Source: Paguma larvata (lineage: Eukaryota > Chordata > Mammalia > Carnivora > Viverridae). Taken from it: a stretch of DNA of 64,000 nucleotides. The stretch lies in contig CM057827.1 of NCBI GenBank assembly GCA_030068075.1, forward strand, positions 71,252,500 through 71,316,499, given 5' to 3'. Of the stretch, positions 48,750 to 60,032 are shown one piece after another. Position numbers and translations under genes: made by a program. Below the pieces are notes generated by a model. It worked only from the letters and a program-made list of their open reading frames with translations. It made no database searches and was not told the DNA's origin. The stretch's first letter is position 1; every line of letters begins with the position of its first letter.

Positions 48750-50080
48750 TGCCACATCTCTTCTGATTTGTCATGGTTGGGTTAGTGTCCTAGTCATAGC
48801 TCCCTGCCTGAGCCATCATCACCAAGGGAGACATAGAACTTGTCATTTCAAGTGTGGCACAGAACATTCTGCTGAGGGAAGGAGGTGTTGGCTGAGCTCC
48901 GTTAGGCTGTCTGTAGGACTCTGGGCAGGTAAATGACGAGCTAAACGGAGCTTTGTCAGAGATGAATGGGCTGTGTCACTAACTTCTACACCCTTTGGCA
49001 AAGGAGTCTCTGGTAGCTAAAGATGGAGGCCCATAGGTGCTATAGCCCCAGTCTTTTTTTGTCCATCTGGGCTGAAGAAAGAATAGGAAGACTTGAAGAA
49101 GCAAAAAGACTCCAGGGGCAGATCAAATCAACCCACACTGGTTCCTACACATTCAAGCTCAGTGCCATTCTCTCTGATGGTTGCTGCCACTCTGGGTTTT
49201 TAGAATCAAACATCTATCCAGAGGATCACTGGACTATTAGTGGGAGAGAGTGCCAGAATTTCTGATTTTCTCTCTAATTGGAAGTTTCAGGAACCTACTT
49301 TGCCTTTGATTTGAGAACACATCTACTCTTTCCCCACTCCCTTTGAGTTCTTTGGGAGAAAAAAGAGAGAAATTTAGTGAAGGAAAGCTCTTTGCTTGCT
49401 TTTTCTCATACTCATTACCTCCAAACTTCCCACATAAAGCTTTAGTGACAACAAAGTCAGACTCTGGTGTGTGCCCACGATTTATCTCTGTTCAGGCACG
49501 GCAGTTATCAGCTGTTTGCCCTGTTTTCTAGTTGTTGGCACCAGCTGGTTGGACAAGTAACTGAAGAACAGGAATGGAGGTGAGTGAAAAGAGAGCAAAT
49601 GCCATTTCTATGTCCCTTGGCCAGGATCTCAGCTGCCTGGTGTCCCAGGACAGCCTTCAGTAAGTGGTTCTTCTCAGTCTGGCTGCTTTGGGCTCAGAAT
49701 GCTCAGATGGCTGGGATTGCTTTGTTTCTCTGATGTGTTTTCCCTGAAATGTCTGAGCCCCACAGGTTGTGTTAAAGCAAACATAAGATATTTTTGGAAA
49801 TTAGTGAGGAATTTCAATGGGTGTCAAAGAAAATCACAGTGTCATTTGTCTCTAAAAAGATTTTGGCTGCCACTATTCCATCTGCGACTCACTTACCCAG
49901 CTGTGTGGCACTGAATGAAGCAGCTGCCAAGCAGAGCAGTGGAGAGGCAAGCTGGGACTCTTCTGAGTTGTGATTCTGCTTCTGTTACTGACTTGGGACC
50001 TCAAGATGTAAATAAATAAACTTTTCCATATTTAGTCTCAGCTCAGTTCCTTTTAAAAAGTTTTCCTGGCTCCCATCTCC
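48750..50080. other. No gene seen
   Basis: Unique sequence between the two intact V genes; no V-exon landmarks on either strand. Confidence 0.5.
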
Positions 50081-50084
50081 CAAC

Positions 50085-50310
50085 TCATCCTGAAATCTCA
50101 AGGTCCTAATTCCAATCCGTGCTTTCGTCCTGGAACACTCCCGTAATCACTACCACCAAGTACTTCTCTTGCTCCCATGTGTGTCTGATCTGGTTCCTCT
50201 GTTAGGCTGTAAGCCCTGCTACAGTGTGAACTCCAGAACGGCAGAGAGCTTATATTATCTGCCTTGAACCTTGGCTCTTACCATAGTCTCTGGCACATAG
50301 TAGACACTCA
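50085..50310 (+). repeat. LINE L2 3' end
   Basis: CTCCAGAACGGCAGAGAGCT, ATAGTCTCTGGCACATAGTA and GACACTCAATA follow the L2 tail. Confidence 0.75.
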
Positions 50311-50362
50311 ATATATATATATATATATATTTATATAATTATATATAAAAATATATATTTTT
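50310..50362. repeat. (AT)n microsatellite
   Basis: AT-dinucleotide array with interruptions, grown from the L2 tail. Confidence 0.9.
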
Positions 50363-50499
50363 TTAAATATAATTTATTGTCACATTGGCTAATGTACGGT
50401 GTGTAAAGTGTGCTCTACCTCAATATATATTTTTGAATAAAAAATGAACCATGCCAATTCTATACTCTGAGACTGATTGATACCTCTGAGCACTTTTTA

Positions 50500-50678
50500 A
50501 AAATTTTTTTAAAGTTTATTTATTTTGAGAGAGACAGAGACAGTGTAAGCAGGGAAAGGGCAGAGAGAGAGAGGGAGAGAGAATCCCAAGTAGGCTCTGT
50601 GCTGACAGCACATGAAATCATGACCTGAGCCGAAGCTGAGAGTCAGACGCTCAACCAACTGAGCCACCCAGGTGCCCC
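50500..50678 (-). mobile_element. SINEC element with internal deletion
   Basis: Antisense SINE: TAAAGTTTATTTATTTTGAG through ACTGAGCCACCCAGGTGCCC, with most of the region between GCTGACAGCA and TGAAATCATG missing. Confidence 0.9.
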
Positions 50679-50679
50679 T

Positions 50680-52065
50680 CAGTGAGCATTCATTAACCTT
50701 CCTGCTCACCTTTTCTTCTATGCCTGTCCTTCAAGGACCACATGGGGAGATTGGAGGGCTTCCAGTTAGGTGATGAAGTGGTTGAGACAGGTTACCACCT
50801 AGAAACCTGCCCTTAGGAAGTACTCTCCAGTCCATACATAGGTCTCTAATGACTTTGTTTTTCTTCCAGACTTTCCTTTGACTTGGTAGTAGCAGGTTTT
50901 GTAAAGGAAGAAAGATTATTTCTCTCATGGAGACTCTTAACATGGCAGAATCAGAGACCTGGAATTATGGGATAGTTTTTCCACTGGCAGAGAACACAGC
51001 AGAGTTGCTAGGGTTGTATGTGTCCTTTAGAAAACCCGAGTTCTCCAATTTAACATTCAGCAATACTGGAGATGTGTGATCAATAATCCTAAGGTGCCCT
51101 GGAGAAAAGCAAGCCCAGGAGGAAAGTGGCTTACTCACTCACCAGACACTCTCTGGGGCTGTGCCCATCCCAACAGGGTTAAGACTTCGAAATCTGATCC
51201 CCAAAACCAAATTGTGCAAAGGGTTTTCCTTCAGTTCTTTATCCCAAGAAAAGCCTCCGTCTCCTATTTTATGTGATTCTGTGCCCTTAAAGGGCGGCTC
51301 TTGGGGGGGGGGGGGCACCAGTGCTGATGAGCCCACATGTTGGCTGCAAATGAGAAAGCCAGCAAGACAGCAGGGGATTAGGATTTCCACTGATAAGTAA
51401 ATGCAGAATCTGAGGCAGCAGGAGATGTGCGTGTTCAGAGGAGAATATAGAGGAGACAGTTCTATTTACTCCTAGTTCTTAGCTCAGCGGATCACACCAA
51501 GGAGTTTCCCTGGGTGGTTTCCTTAAAGAAGTAGAGGCTGAAATGGATGTGTCCTTGCAGAGCCCATGTACTTTTGGAATCTAGGGATCATCTTCATTTG
51601 ATAGCTTTTTAGGATGTCATAAGGTCAGGCATGATTTGATTTCATCTGTCATGTTCTTGGAGGTGGGAAGTCATGTAGTACACTTGTGATGTTGATGGAC
51701 CTAATTCCTTATTTATAATAATGCTCATAACCAACTTTAATTTTATAAATGATTCCACTATCCTTTTAATAAGTGGAGGCTTCTGTTGTATTTTAATATC
51801 TCGTAAAGCCTACATTTGCTTGTTTTATGAGGGTCAAGGAGAAATTACTTTCCTTTGGTTTTGTTTTTTCAATGTAAGAAGCCTTTTAATAATTTATCAG
51901 CAACTAGTGAAAAAGGTCCTGAAGATCTTTCGAATTGTATTTTTCTCTATTTTCATTGATATTTTATATATAAAAGAAGGTTTAATTGCCTAAGAGATTG
52001 ACTTATTTTTTATCAATAAGTTTCTCAAGGCTTAACCCAGGCCCGTGGTAGGGACGTGGTGAGGA
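50680..52065. other. No gene seen; G-run at 51305-51316
   Basis: Unique sequence; 51700-52020 is AT-rich. Confidence 0.5.
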
Positions 52066-52069
52066 ATTA

Positions 52070-52480
52070 TCATCATGATAGCATCACCATCAACAACAAG
52101 AGTAGCTGGAACTTACCGAGTGCTTCCTATGCGCCAAGCATAGCTCTAAGTGCATGAAATGTAATAGTTCACTTAATTCTTGCAACAATTCTCTAAGGTA
52201 GATATTATTATTATCATTATTTTTAATTTTTTGCAAATATTTTTATTAAGTAATCTCTATGCCCAATAGGGCATAGAGGGCGTGACCTCAAGATCAAGAG
52301 TCTCATGCTCTGTAGACTGAGCCAGCCAGGTGCCTCTGTTACCATTATTTCCTAAATGAGGAAAGGAAGGCATTAAGTAACTTGCCCAAGGTCATATAGC
52401 TAGTAAGTCAGTAAATGGAAGATTTGAGATTCAAAATTTAAGAAGTCTGGATTTCAAGTCTGTTTCAGTCATTCATACTA
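52070..52480 (-). repeat. MIR SINE split by a SINEC fragment
   Basis: The left half (CTTACCGAGTGCTTCCTATG, ACTTAATTCTTGCAACAATT) and the right half (CCTAAATGAGGAAAGGAAGG, AACTTGCCCAAGGTCATATA) are one antisense MIR interrupted at about 52222-52337. Confidence 0.8.
52222..52337 (-). mobile_element. SINEC head fragment nested in a MIR
   Basis: AAGTAATCTCTATGCCCAAT, CAAGATCAAGAGTCTCATGC and ACTGAGCCAGCCAGGTGCCT form an old tRNA-derived head in antisense. Confidence 0.8.
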
Positions 52481-52504
52481 TACTGCCGACTCGCTGACTC
52501 TACG

Positions 52505-52538
<34 letters not shown>

Positions 52539-52546
52539 ATCTATCT
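52505..52546. repeat. (CTAT)n tetranucleotide microsatellite
   Basis: About ten CTAT units, a good candidate length-variable marker. Confidence 0.97.
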
Positions 52547-52549
52547 AAT

Positions 52550-53000
52550 TTCCTAGGCACATACAGATAGATTCAATTTTTTTTCAGGTTTTTAGAAACG
52601 TTGATATGTTTTCAAGGATCCATGATTATGATGTTGATTATTGGCTTTCAGTTTGTATGTGTGTCCAATTCATTTGTCTTTCTGGATGATAGGGACTGTG
52701 CCTTTATTTTTCAGGCCAAAGGCTCAAGTAATTCAACAGTATTTAATGTTCACTTCTCATGGTTTAGCAAGGTAAAAGTGAGGAGGCGCCACTTGCTGAA
52801 TACATTTTATTATTTGAGAAATGATTGTTTTATATCTTTGTATCCCCATACCACCTGGTATATCCACTCGTAAACCACAAGGTCCCCTTAGTTGTGAATG
52901 AATGAATTGAGGAATGAATGGGGGGAAGTTCAAGATGACACTGAACACTTTCTGTCTTGCTGGATGACCCTCCGAATTTCTGGTATCGAGTTTGCTTGAA
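52550..53000. other. Downstream flank of the 53 kb V gene, no further gene
   Basis: L2-like wording (GATGATAGGGACTGTGCCTT) occurs around 52685. Nothing else is recognised. Confidence 0.45.
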
Positions 53001-53006
53001 GCTTAC

Positions 53007-53045
53007 AGTTTTCGTTCTGTATGATATATAGTATGCATCATGGTG
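53007..53045 (-). promoter_or_regulatory. V(D)J recombination signal, 23-base spacer, with variant heptamer CACCATG
   Basis: After TGT GCT GTT CGG the minus strand reads CACCATG (53039-53045), then exactly 23 bases, then ACGAAAACT (53007-53015). The nonamer matches ACAAAAACC at 7 of 9 positions. The heptamer keeps the critical CAC but differs from CACAGTG at positions 4 and 5, so recombination may be inefficient. Confidence 0.8.
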
Positions 53046-53447
53046 CCGAACAGCACAGTAGTAAATGGCTTTGTCTCTTGGCTGCACATGCTTAATGGTT
53101 AAGGTACTGAAGGACAACATTCTGTTCACAAACAACTGGTAATGTTCCAATTCCACGGTCCCTTGAGAGGCATGGCTGATATAGGTGAGCCTTTGGCCAG
53201 CTCGTTGCATATACCAGTACACAGACTCAAAATTTTTATCGGATGTATTATATTGGCATCGAAACTCCACATCTGTCCCAATCACGGCCGTTATGTTGGA
53301 AGATTGTATAATTTGAGTCTTGCAGGAGCCATCTGGAAAAGAAAAAAGGATAGGAAATGAGAAATGGGAAGGGGAGGGAAATTGCGCCCATTTACCTGGG
53401 AGCCACTTACACAGGAAGGGCAGCACAATGCAGAGAAGCCGGTACAT
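53046..53447 (-). CDS. T-cell receptor variable gene (delta/alpha type), intact germline V segment, subgroup unassigned
   Basis: This is a second intact germline V segment, for an antigen-binding variable domain of a T-cell receptor chain. The leader exon (53396-53447) begins MYRLLCIVLPFLCKWLP and ends at a GTAAAT donor. The V exon (53046-53332) follows a TTTTCCAG acceptor, and the split codon joins in frame to give LPDGSCKTQIIQSSN. Together they encode 113 codons without a stop. Landmarks: first Cys in VEFRCQYN, Trp in VYWYMQRAGQ, TLTIKHVQPRDKA in FR3 and second Cys in IYYCAVR. An extra Cys sits near the mature N terminus (GSCKTQ), which is unusual. The protein differs strongly from the TRDV2-like gene 6 kb downstream, so it is another subgroup. 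YYCAVR resembles alpha-type ends, so use with either alpha or delta is possible. A 23-spacer RSS follows. Confidence 0.87.
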
Positions 53448-53491
53448 GGTGTGTCTACAGTTCTTCTCAGTGCTGTTTACCAGGAAGCCTA

Positions 53492-53499
53492 CTTTGCAT
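53492..53499 (-). promoter_or_regulatory. Octamer-like motif upstream of the 53 kb V gene
   Basis: The minus strand reads ATGCAAAG, 7 of 8 matches to the ATGCAAAT octamer bound by POU factors, about 45 bases upstream of the leader ATG. Octamers are typical of immunoglobulin V promoters and occur in some T-cell receptor V promoters. A single near-match is weak evidence. Confidence 0.3.
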
Positions 53500-53559
53500 G
53501 CACAATGCACTCGGGCCACCTTATCTGCAGCAGCCATGTGGCTGCTTCATTGCTGGAGC

Positions 53560-55120
53560 AATAAAGGAAAGGGGTCCTTGGGGGTGGTTGGTGCTTGCGC
53601 TATCGAAAGACACACTCAGATTTGTTCAAAGGCAGCAATCCAACAGGCCCCGTTAGAGGAGGCTCTGGCGCTCCTCTGCCACTCGGGGCCTGTGTTTTCA
53701 GCATCTGGTACCATTCTCTTATCAGCCCCAAGAGGCTTATTCTTTGAAAGGAAACAACCAGGGAGACAGTCTTTTGTTGAAAGACATTTGGTGGGTCATG
53801 ATCTCTTGGGTCCTTGTTCCTGAGTTTCAGGGATCTAATGTGCACAGAAACATGAAGAAAGGTGTGAACAGTCATTTTCCTGGATGTAGTACTACAGCTT
53901 CGGTTGCCCACCTGGCAGTTTCTGGTTCTAGGACCCACTCCACAGAAGCCAGACAGGGGAGGAAGTAATTTGTTCATTTTTAATTAATTGATGAACCAGT
54001 CAAGCATCCATGGATCAGATAGTTATTGAGTGTCAACTATATGCAAGCTTTCTGCTGAGTGCTGAGGACACAATGGAAGAAAAAAAACCAGTCCAAATTT
54101 CTGCCATTGTGGAGTTTAAAGTCTGATGATGGTGTTTGACTTCTGGCAAGAGAAGGAGGTACAGCCCATCGAACAATATATATGAAGCTGCGGAGGGGCG
54201 GGTGAAGGGGCTTCTGGGGTCTGGCCTCCTAGTCACCACAGCTGGTTGTGAGCTCACCATGGAGGAGCACAGATTGGAATTTCCCCTGGTAACCCCCACC
54301 CCATCCGAGAGTCAGAGGGTTCCTTTTCTGCCCACCTTCCCTGATAACCATTTTCCTATCAAGAACTCATTCTATTTGTTGATGATCCCAAGCTTTGGAG
54401 TTCCTGACTTAGCACTGTTATCATTCTATTCTTGGAACAGAATCAGCTTGGCCTCGATCGTTCCCACTGTGAAGATAACTGCATCTTTTGTGTGATAGCT
54501 TCCTTTTCATTGTGTACACAATGACTGCAGAGCCAGGAAATTTTAATTTGGGATAAATAATAAGCTATCTTTAGGGCCAATCTTATTTGGAGAGTCAGGG
54601 CTGATGGAGGTCAAGAATTCTTTTTCTTTTATCGCCTTTGTCGAAGCTTTTACTCCCATGTTCGCCTCCATCTTACTTACCTCATCTTTTTCCTAGTAAC
54701 TTTTCCAAGACTACTCATCTTTCAGCAAGATAGTCTCATGAACAACTTCAAAGGCATAACAGGACAATGCACAAAGAAATAAGGAGACACTCACCCCAGA
54801 ATGCCTGGACTTAGGGTTGCACAGAAGAGAGCTGGAGACAGCTGAGGCCACACAGACACACAAACAGGCGTGTGGAGGTGGGGGTTGAGCGGGGGTTGGT
54901 GACATGGCAGTGGGGGTGCCTGCACCAGAGCAGGTGGCATGGGGAGGTCAGGAGTCCTCCTGAGGCATGGCCATAGCAGTGTGAATGATGTTTGGAAGCG
55001 GGTTGGGAAGATATATGTGTGTTCATATATGGGGACTGCAGACAGCTCACCAAAGGCTCCTAAGGAAGACCGTCCCTGGTGGTGGGGGAACGTCATACCC
55101 AAAGCCATTCTACTGGGTAG
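53560..55120. other. No gene seen
   Basis: Upstream flank of the 53 kb V gene. A plus frame of 167 codons (53320-53823) runs antisense across the leader region and is not considered real. Weak old repeats around 54010-54130. Confidence 0.5.
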
Positions 55121-55125
55121 GGGTT

Positions 55126-55187
55126 CTAACTTTTTGGGAGGACTGACACCTTAAGCCTAACTTTTTAGGAGGACTGACATCTTAAGC
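55126..55187. repeat. 31-base tandem duplication, two copies
   Basis: The unit CTAACTTTTT.GGAGGACTGACA.CTTAAGC occurs at 55126-55156 and 55157-55187 with two mismatches. Confidence 0.93.
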
Positions 55188-55189
55188 CT

Positions 55190-56390
55190 TAATATACTAA
55201 AAAACAAATAAGAATTAATTTTGGATGGCAAGGCCATGGAACATGGGAACTGGGGAATATTCCAGTACATTCCTTCCAGGGTGCCAGGAAGAGGCCTTCT
55301 CTCCCTTCTCCTTCGACACTCCCCCCCCCACCCCCGTATTCATTCATTTACTTTTGACGTATCTCCTCAATCTGTTTCCTCTTTCCAAGTCCTTATTTCT
55401 GATCCTTCTCATTGTCTACCCCACGTTTTGCATTAACTTTATATCCCATCTCGCAGCCACAGAGGCATGAAAAATAAAATCCATCAGTTACTTATCAGGG
55501 CTGTGTGGCCCTGGAGTTGTAAGAAAGGCCCTTGGTTTCAAGGGAAACAGTCTCAGACACTTCTTGCCTAGGACAAGGTGTCAGAAAGTTAAGAATTCAG
55601 AAAAGGTTATGAGATTTTCGAAATCACAAGGCGGAAGGATCTGTGACCTGCCATCAATGTCAAACCTGGTCTTGAACCTAGTATCAAGGCCTCAGGCATT
55701 ATCCGCCCACCAAAAACCTGGAACTGGAAATCAGAGCCCCGAGACAAGTCTGTATTGAATACAGGAACTAACCCTGGGGACCATCCTTGCCTCTCAGCTC
55801 TTATGTATTGACTGTCAATCTCCTCTCTTAGAGAAATTTCTGTACATTGTTTTTTCCAGGTACAGAACCGAGACACTACCCTGGAGGCCCGTCCCTTAAT
55901 CACGGTGAAGGCATCTTGAGAAAGTAGATAGGCTAGGACATGCTTAACATATGATCAACTCAGCTCCCATGGACAGTGATAGAAAAATGCTCTGTTAGAA
56001 TGAATTTTTTTTTTCAATTTCCGTTTCCTCTCAGGAAAAGTATTCTCTGATTTACGGCATTTTTACGAGAAGGATTAGGACCAGCCATGTCCTCTGAGGA
56101 CCTAGATTTGAACTGTGTAGTGAAATTTCAGTTAGAAATTTACAACTATACAACTTACAACTTACTTCTCTTACTTCTTTCCTTTCCCCCCACTTTGACT
56201 GAAGAACTTCTCCTTGAAGACTGTTGGGCATGTGGGAGTTCTATTGGGACAGTAGAGACTCTGGGTGAAGTTTAGAACACTCTTCTTTTGTTGAGAAAAC
56301 TAGTGTAAGGTTGAGAATAAGTTTATTCATACCTAAAACAAATATCCACTCCTTGCTGTGGAGATGATGAAGTTATCATAAAACTAAAGG
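55190..56390. other. No gene seen; C-run at about 55319-55328
   Basis: Unique sequence. Confidence 0.5.
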
Positions 56391-56391
56391 C

Positions 56392-56583
56392 AGGGGCACC
56401 TGGGCAGCTTAGTCTGTTGAGTGTCTGACTCTTGGTTCGGGCTCAGGTCATGATCCCAGGGTCATGGGATCAAGTCCCAAGTCGGGAGCCACGCTGGGCA
56501 TGGAGACTGCTTGACATTCTCTCTCTCTCTCTGCCCCTCTTCCCTGCTCACAAGTGTGTGAGCTCTCTCTCTCTCTAAAAAAT
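56392..56583 (+). mobile_element. SINEC element with canid-like body
   Basis: Sense SINE: AGGGGCACCTGGGCAGCTTA, CAGGTCATGATCCCAGGGTC, TGGAGACTGCTTGACATTCT, CT-block and short A-tail. The GATCCCAGGGTC...GGGATC body is the general carnivore/canid type rather than the feline GATCTCACGGTT type. Confidence 0.9.
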
Positions 56584-56591
56584 AACAAACA

Positions 56592-56802
56592 GGGGCGCCT
56601 GGGTGGCTCAGTCGGTTGAGCGTCCGACTTCGGCTCGGGTCATGATCTCACAGTCCGTGAGTTCGAGCCCCGCGTCGGGCTCTGTGCTGACAGCTTAGAG
56701 CCTGGAGCCTGCTTCAGATTCTGTGTCTCCCTCTCTCTCTGCCCCTCCCCCACTCATGCTCTGTCTCTCTCTGTCTCAAAAATAATAAACATTAAAAAAA
56801 AA
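56592..56802 (+). mobile_element. SINEC element, young feline type, with target-site duplication
   Basis: Sense SINE close to the consensus: GGGGCGCCTGGGTGGCTCAG, CGTCGGGCTCTGTGCTGACA, CT-block and A-tail. Duplication AACAAACA at 56584-56591 and 56803-56810 shows that it landed in the A-tail of the previous SINE. Confidence 0.95.
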
Positions 56803-56855
56803 AACAAACAACTAAATGCAGATGTTCTATACTAAGATGGTAAGTATTCGGTGTC

Positions 56856-57038
56856 GGGGCACCTGGGTGGCTCAGTCAGTTATGCATCTGGCTCTTGATT
56901 TTGGCTCAGATCATGATCTCATGGTTCTTGAGATCGAGCCCCGCATAGTGCTCTGCGCTTGGGATTCTCTCTCTCCCTCTCTCTTTGCCATTTGTGAGCA
57001 CTCTTTCTCAAAATGAATAAAGTAAAAAAAAATTAATT
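56856..57038 (+). mobile_element. SINEC element, diverged
   Basis: Sense SINE: GGGGCACCTGGGTGGCTCAG, TCATGATCTCATGGTTCTTG, CT-block and A-tail. Short duplication GGTGTC at 56850-56855 and 57039-57044. Confidence 0.9.
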
Positions 57039-57049
57039 GGTGTCTTTCC

Positions 57050-59790
57050 AACTAGAATTAGGGGCAGATTCCACCCCACCATGAATTTAACAGGGCCATT
57101 GGTGTCCCATATATGGCGTTCTAAGACCTGTTGGCCTGTGAAGGCCAGACTCTACCTGAGATAGTGGAGGGCATGGGGAGAGCTTTTTGGCAGGAAACGA
57201 TTTTTCCCCTGTCCTGATTCAGGGCAGAAAAGGAGCTAGGCTTGGGTCCTGAACGTGGAGATGTGGGGATACCTGCAGATTTTTAATGGGGGCACAGACT
57301 GGTTCTTGCTATGTGAAACCCCGTGGGGAGACAGGAGGGTCTCATGTTGGGTTTTGGGGTCTTAAAATGTGCACTTCTTTCTCTCCTCAAGTATGTAGCT
57401 GTGTTCTAAATGATTACGGGAGCAGGCTGTGCCCACACTGCCATGGGATCTGTTGGGGGCAGGTACGGGGAGAGTAGCCTGGTCACAAGTCTCATGAGAT
57501 GGCCCAAAGTGGCGCGAAGAGGATCTCCAGCTCAGAGGAGTTGTCGAGCCCCATGGGACTCCAGTGTGGGTTGAAATTAGCACAAATCCTCCAGGGAGAG
57601 AATGACTGCTTCATATTCCCACAAGAGAGGCTGCGGTTACTGTGAGTCGGATATTAAGGAAACAATATCTGTATTTTTTTAATCCACAGGCTGCTGAGGT
57701 CTGAGGACACATGGGTGACATAATGAAGGACTTTCTAAAAGTAAGAGATTGAAATTCTTGAAGTGGTGTTTGAAATAACATCTGTACAATGACAACCACT
57801 GGTGTAATTATTAACCTGACTATCCTTAGCTGTCTCCAAGACTATGAATGCTCAGCAACTAATTGATGGCTTAAACTTTCGATGTTATAAGAGCTAGAAA
57901 ACAGCAGCAGCTCTGAAAATGGCCAATTTCAATTACACATATGTATGTATACATGCACGCATGCATCCATTCATTCATTCAACAGACGTTTATTGCCAAG
58001 CACTGGGTGTGCTGCCAGGAGCTTACTTCTGAGTGGGTAGAAAAAGGTAGGAGCCTGCAGCCCCTGGTCAGAGGCACAGATTGTTCCCGGTTAATGACAT
58101 GATGAGGCAAGTTTTCCTTTCAGTCTCTTTCTCAGGGGACTGTGTCACCTATGAAGCCAAATCCTCTTTCCAATGAACTGCCTTTTATTCCTATGACGCC
58201 AGGCACGGGGAGACATTGTGATAGTGCTGGCTGTGCTGCTGCTCTCAGGGTGCTCCAGTGGTCCCCGGTTTTGGCTTCCTACCAGAGGCTGCATCCTGCT
58301 ATGCCAGGGCAAGATGGGGACAGTGATGGAGCAGAGCCCCTAAAGAGATTTGGCTGGTCCAGCACTGCCCTCCAGTGGTCAAACGCAGGCATTTTGGGAA
58401 GGACGGATTCCTAGAGTGAGGCTGAGGTGGGTGTCTGCGGATTAGCGAGGAGACTCAGGAACGGCTCCCCCAGATGAGGCTGGCAAAATAGGAACTGGAA
58501 GCCATAGTTGAGAAACTAAAGTGAGGATTAAGATTAATCAGTGAGCACGTACCTGGACTGGTATGTGTAGAGAGAACCAGAAATAAAGATCATATCGGTT
58601 TCCCAATTTGGGTTTTGTCAGGAGAAATAATGACTGGCTGACAAGATGACCAGCCTGCCTAGGGACCTAGAAAGTGTGGTGGTGGTGACAGTGGGGAGAT
58701 TGCCTAGAGCTGTACCCCCTTTACTCTCAGTCCAGCCTTGCCAAGGTTCTAGGAAGACGTTGATCTTGAATAAGTATCTTCAGATTGATGGGCAGTGCAG
58801 GAATGAGCACGAATCTCTGGAAATGAAATTAGATGCAAATTTGTGTGTAGTGAACTTTTAAAAAATTCTATTTGCAAAGGGATCCAGTCCACTGACTTAC
58901 CTTAAATCTGCTCTCGGCATTCTTCCTGGGACTCAAGGGGTCTCGGTCAGTCTTCCTAAATCTTACGTGCAGGTGGTTCAGTCACTTGGCTTTGGAGGGA
59001 AGTTCCTCTTTCTTAACATCAAGAAGTCTTCCCCCCAACCCCCTTATCGGGTCAATGTCGCTGGAAGATATCCAGCACAGCGGGACACTGTGCTGTCTCC
59101 CAGATCATGGGAAGGCTGAAGTAGCCTTGGCAGCCAGTCCACTCTTGGCAAAATTTGCAATTAGTGCAACCTTTGCTTCCTTCTTTCTGTTTCATCTTAG
59201 CATGCAGTGTCCTTCAGATATGTCATCACTTCCCTTCTGAGGTCATGGAAGCAAAGGAGTTTCACCTCACCTTGCTTTATTTCTTCCCGTTCTATCACTT
59301 GGCTTCCGGAGCCTCCAAGCTTGAAATCTTCCCTGTCCCTGCCCTGTTGCTCTTCTGCCCTGCTCCTCTGAAAATACAGAGTAATGGGTCAGAGAAACTT
59401 CCTGATCAAATTAAAAAACAATATAAAACAAACAGTGACTCGTTCAGGAGCTTAGTAACTGTAGCATCATGCACCAGTAGTCGAATTGCTCACATTGTTG
59501 CCTGTCAAATTCAAGCACCCGAAGCTCTCCTGGAGAAGACCCCCAGTCTTTATGGCACACAGGATGTTCACACTGGGAATCAAGGGCTGGAGGTCTGAGA
59601 GTAGAGTGACGGGGAAAGGTGGGACATGGGCTGCTTGGTTGTAGGAGTCTTGGAGGACACAAGTGACAGAATCTGTGTGCGCTGGTGAGTGGTTGCACTC
59701 AAGCTTTCGGAAGTCAAGAACTTGTCCTTCCTGCCCCCTCTAAGGACTCCAGTGCCTCAGATGCATAATAAACATGTTGCCCCACAGCAC
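57050..59790. other. No gene seen; CTCF-like motif at 58367
   Basis: Unique sequence with an ATGT/CATG simple patch at 57945-57970. Plus frames at 58142-58414 and 58986-59598 show no domain that I recognise. Confidence 0.45.
58367..58378 (-). promoter_or_regulatory. CTCF-like motif, one mismatch
   Basis: The minus strand reads CCACTGGAGGGC, matching the CTCF core at 11 of 12 positions. It lies in the interval between the V-like fragment at 61 kb and the intact V gene at 53 kb and has the same orientation as the 62.9 kb motif. Confidence 0.4.
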
Positions 59791-59794
59791 AGTG

Positions 59795-60032
59795 GTTAAG
59801 ACATGATGCTTTAAAAAAAAAAAATCCAACAATCTCGCATCCACGTTTTTTTACCTTAGTTTTTCAATTTTAGGCAAGTTTCCTAGCCTTTCTGAGCCTT
59901 GAGCACCTCATCTGTAAAACAGGGATAATGATATCTGCCCTCCCAGCCAGGCGTCTTTGAGGCTTAGAGGAGATGGTGCATGCGAAGCCCTTGGCATTGT
60001 GCCTGGTGCATGGTCAGCGCTCAGTTAGAGTA
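59795..60032 (+). repeat. MIR SINE fragment
   Basis: CAGCACAGTGGTTAAGACAT, CTTGAGCACCTCATCTGTAA, AACAGGGATAATGATATC and TTGTGCCTGGTGCATGGTCA follow MIR nearly end to end. Confidence 0.85.

Noticed and set aside
53320..53823. 167-codon plus-strand frame
   Set aside because: It is antisense to the leader exon of the V gene and its flank, with no independent support.
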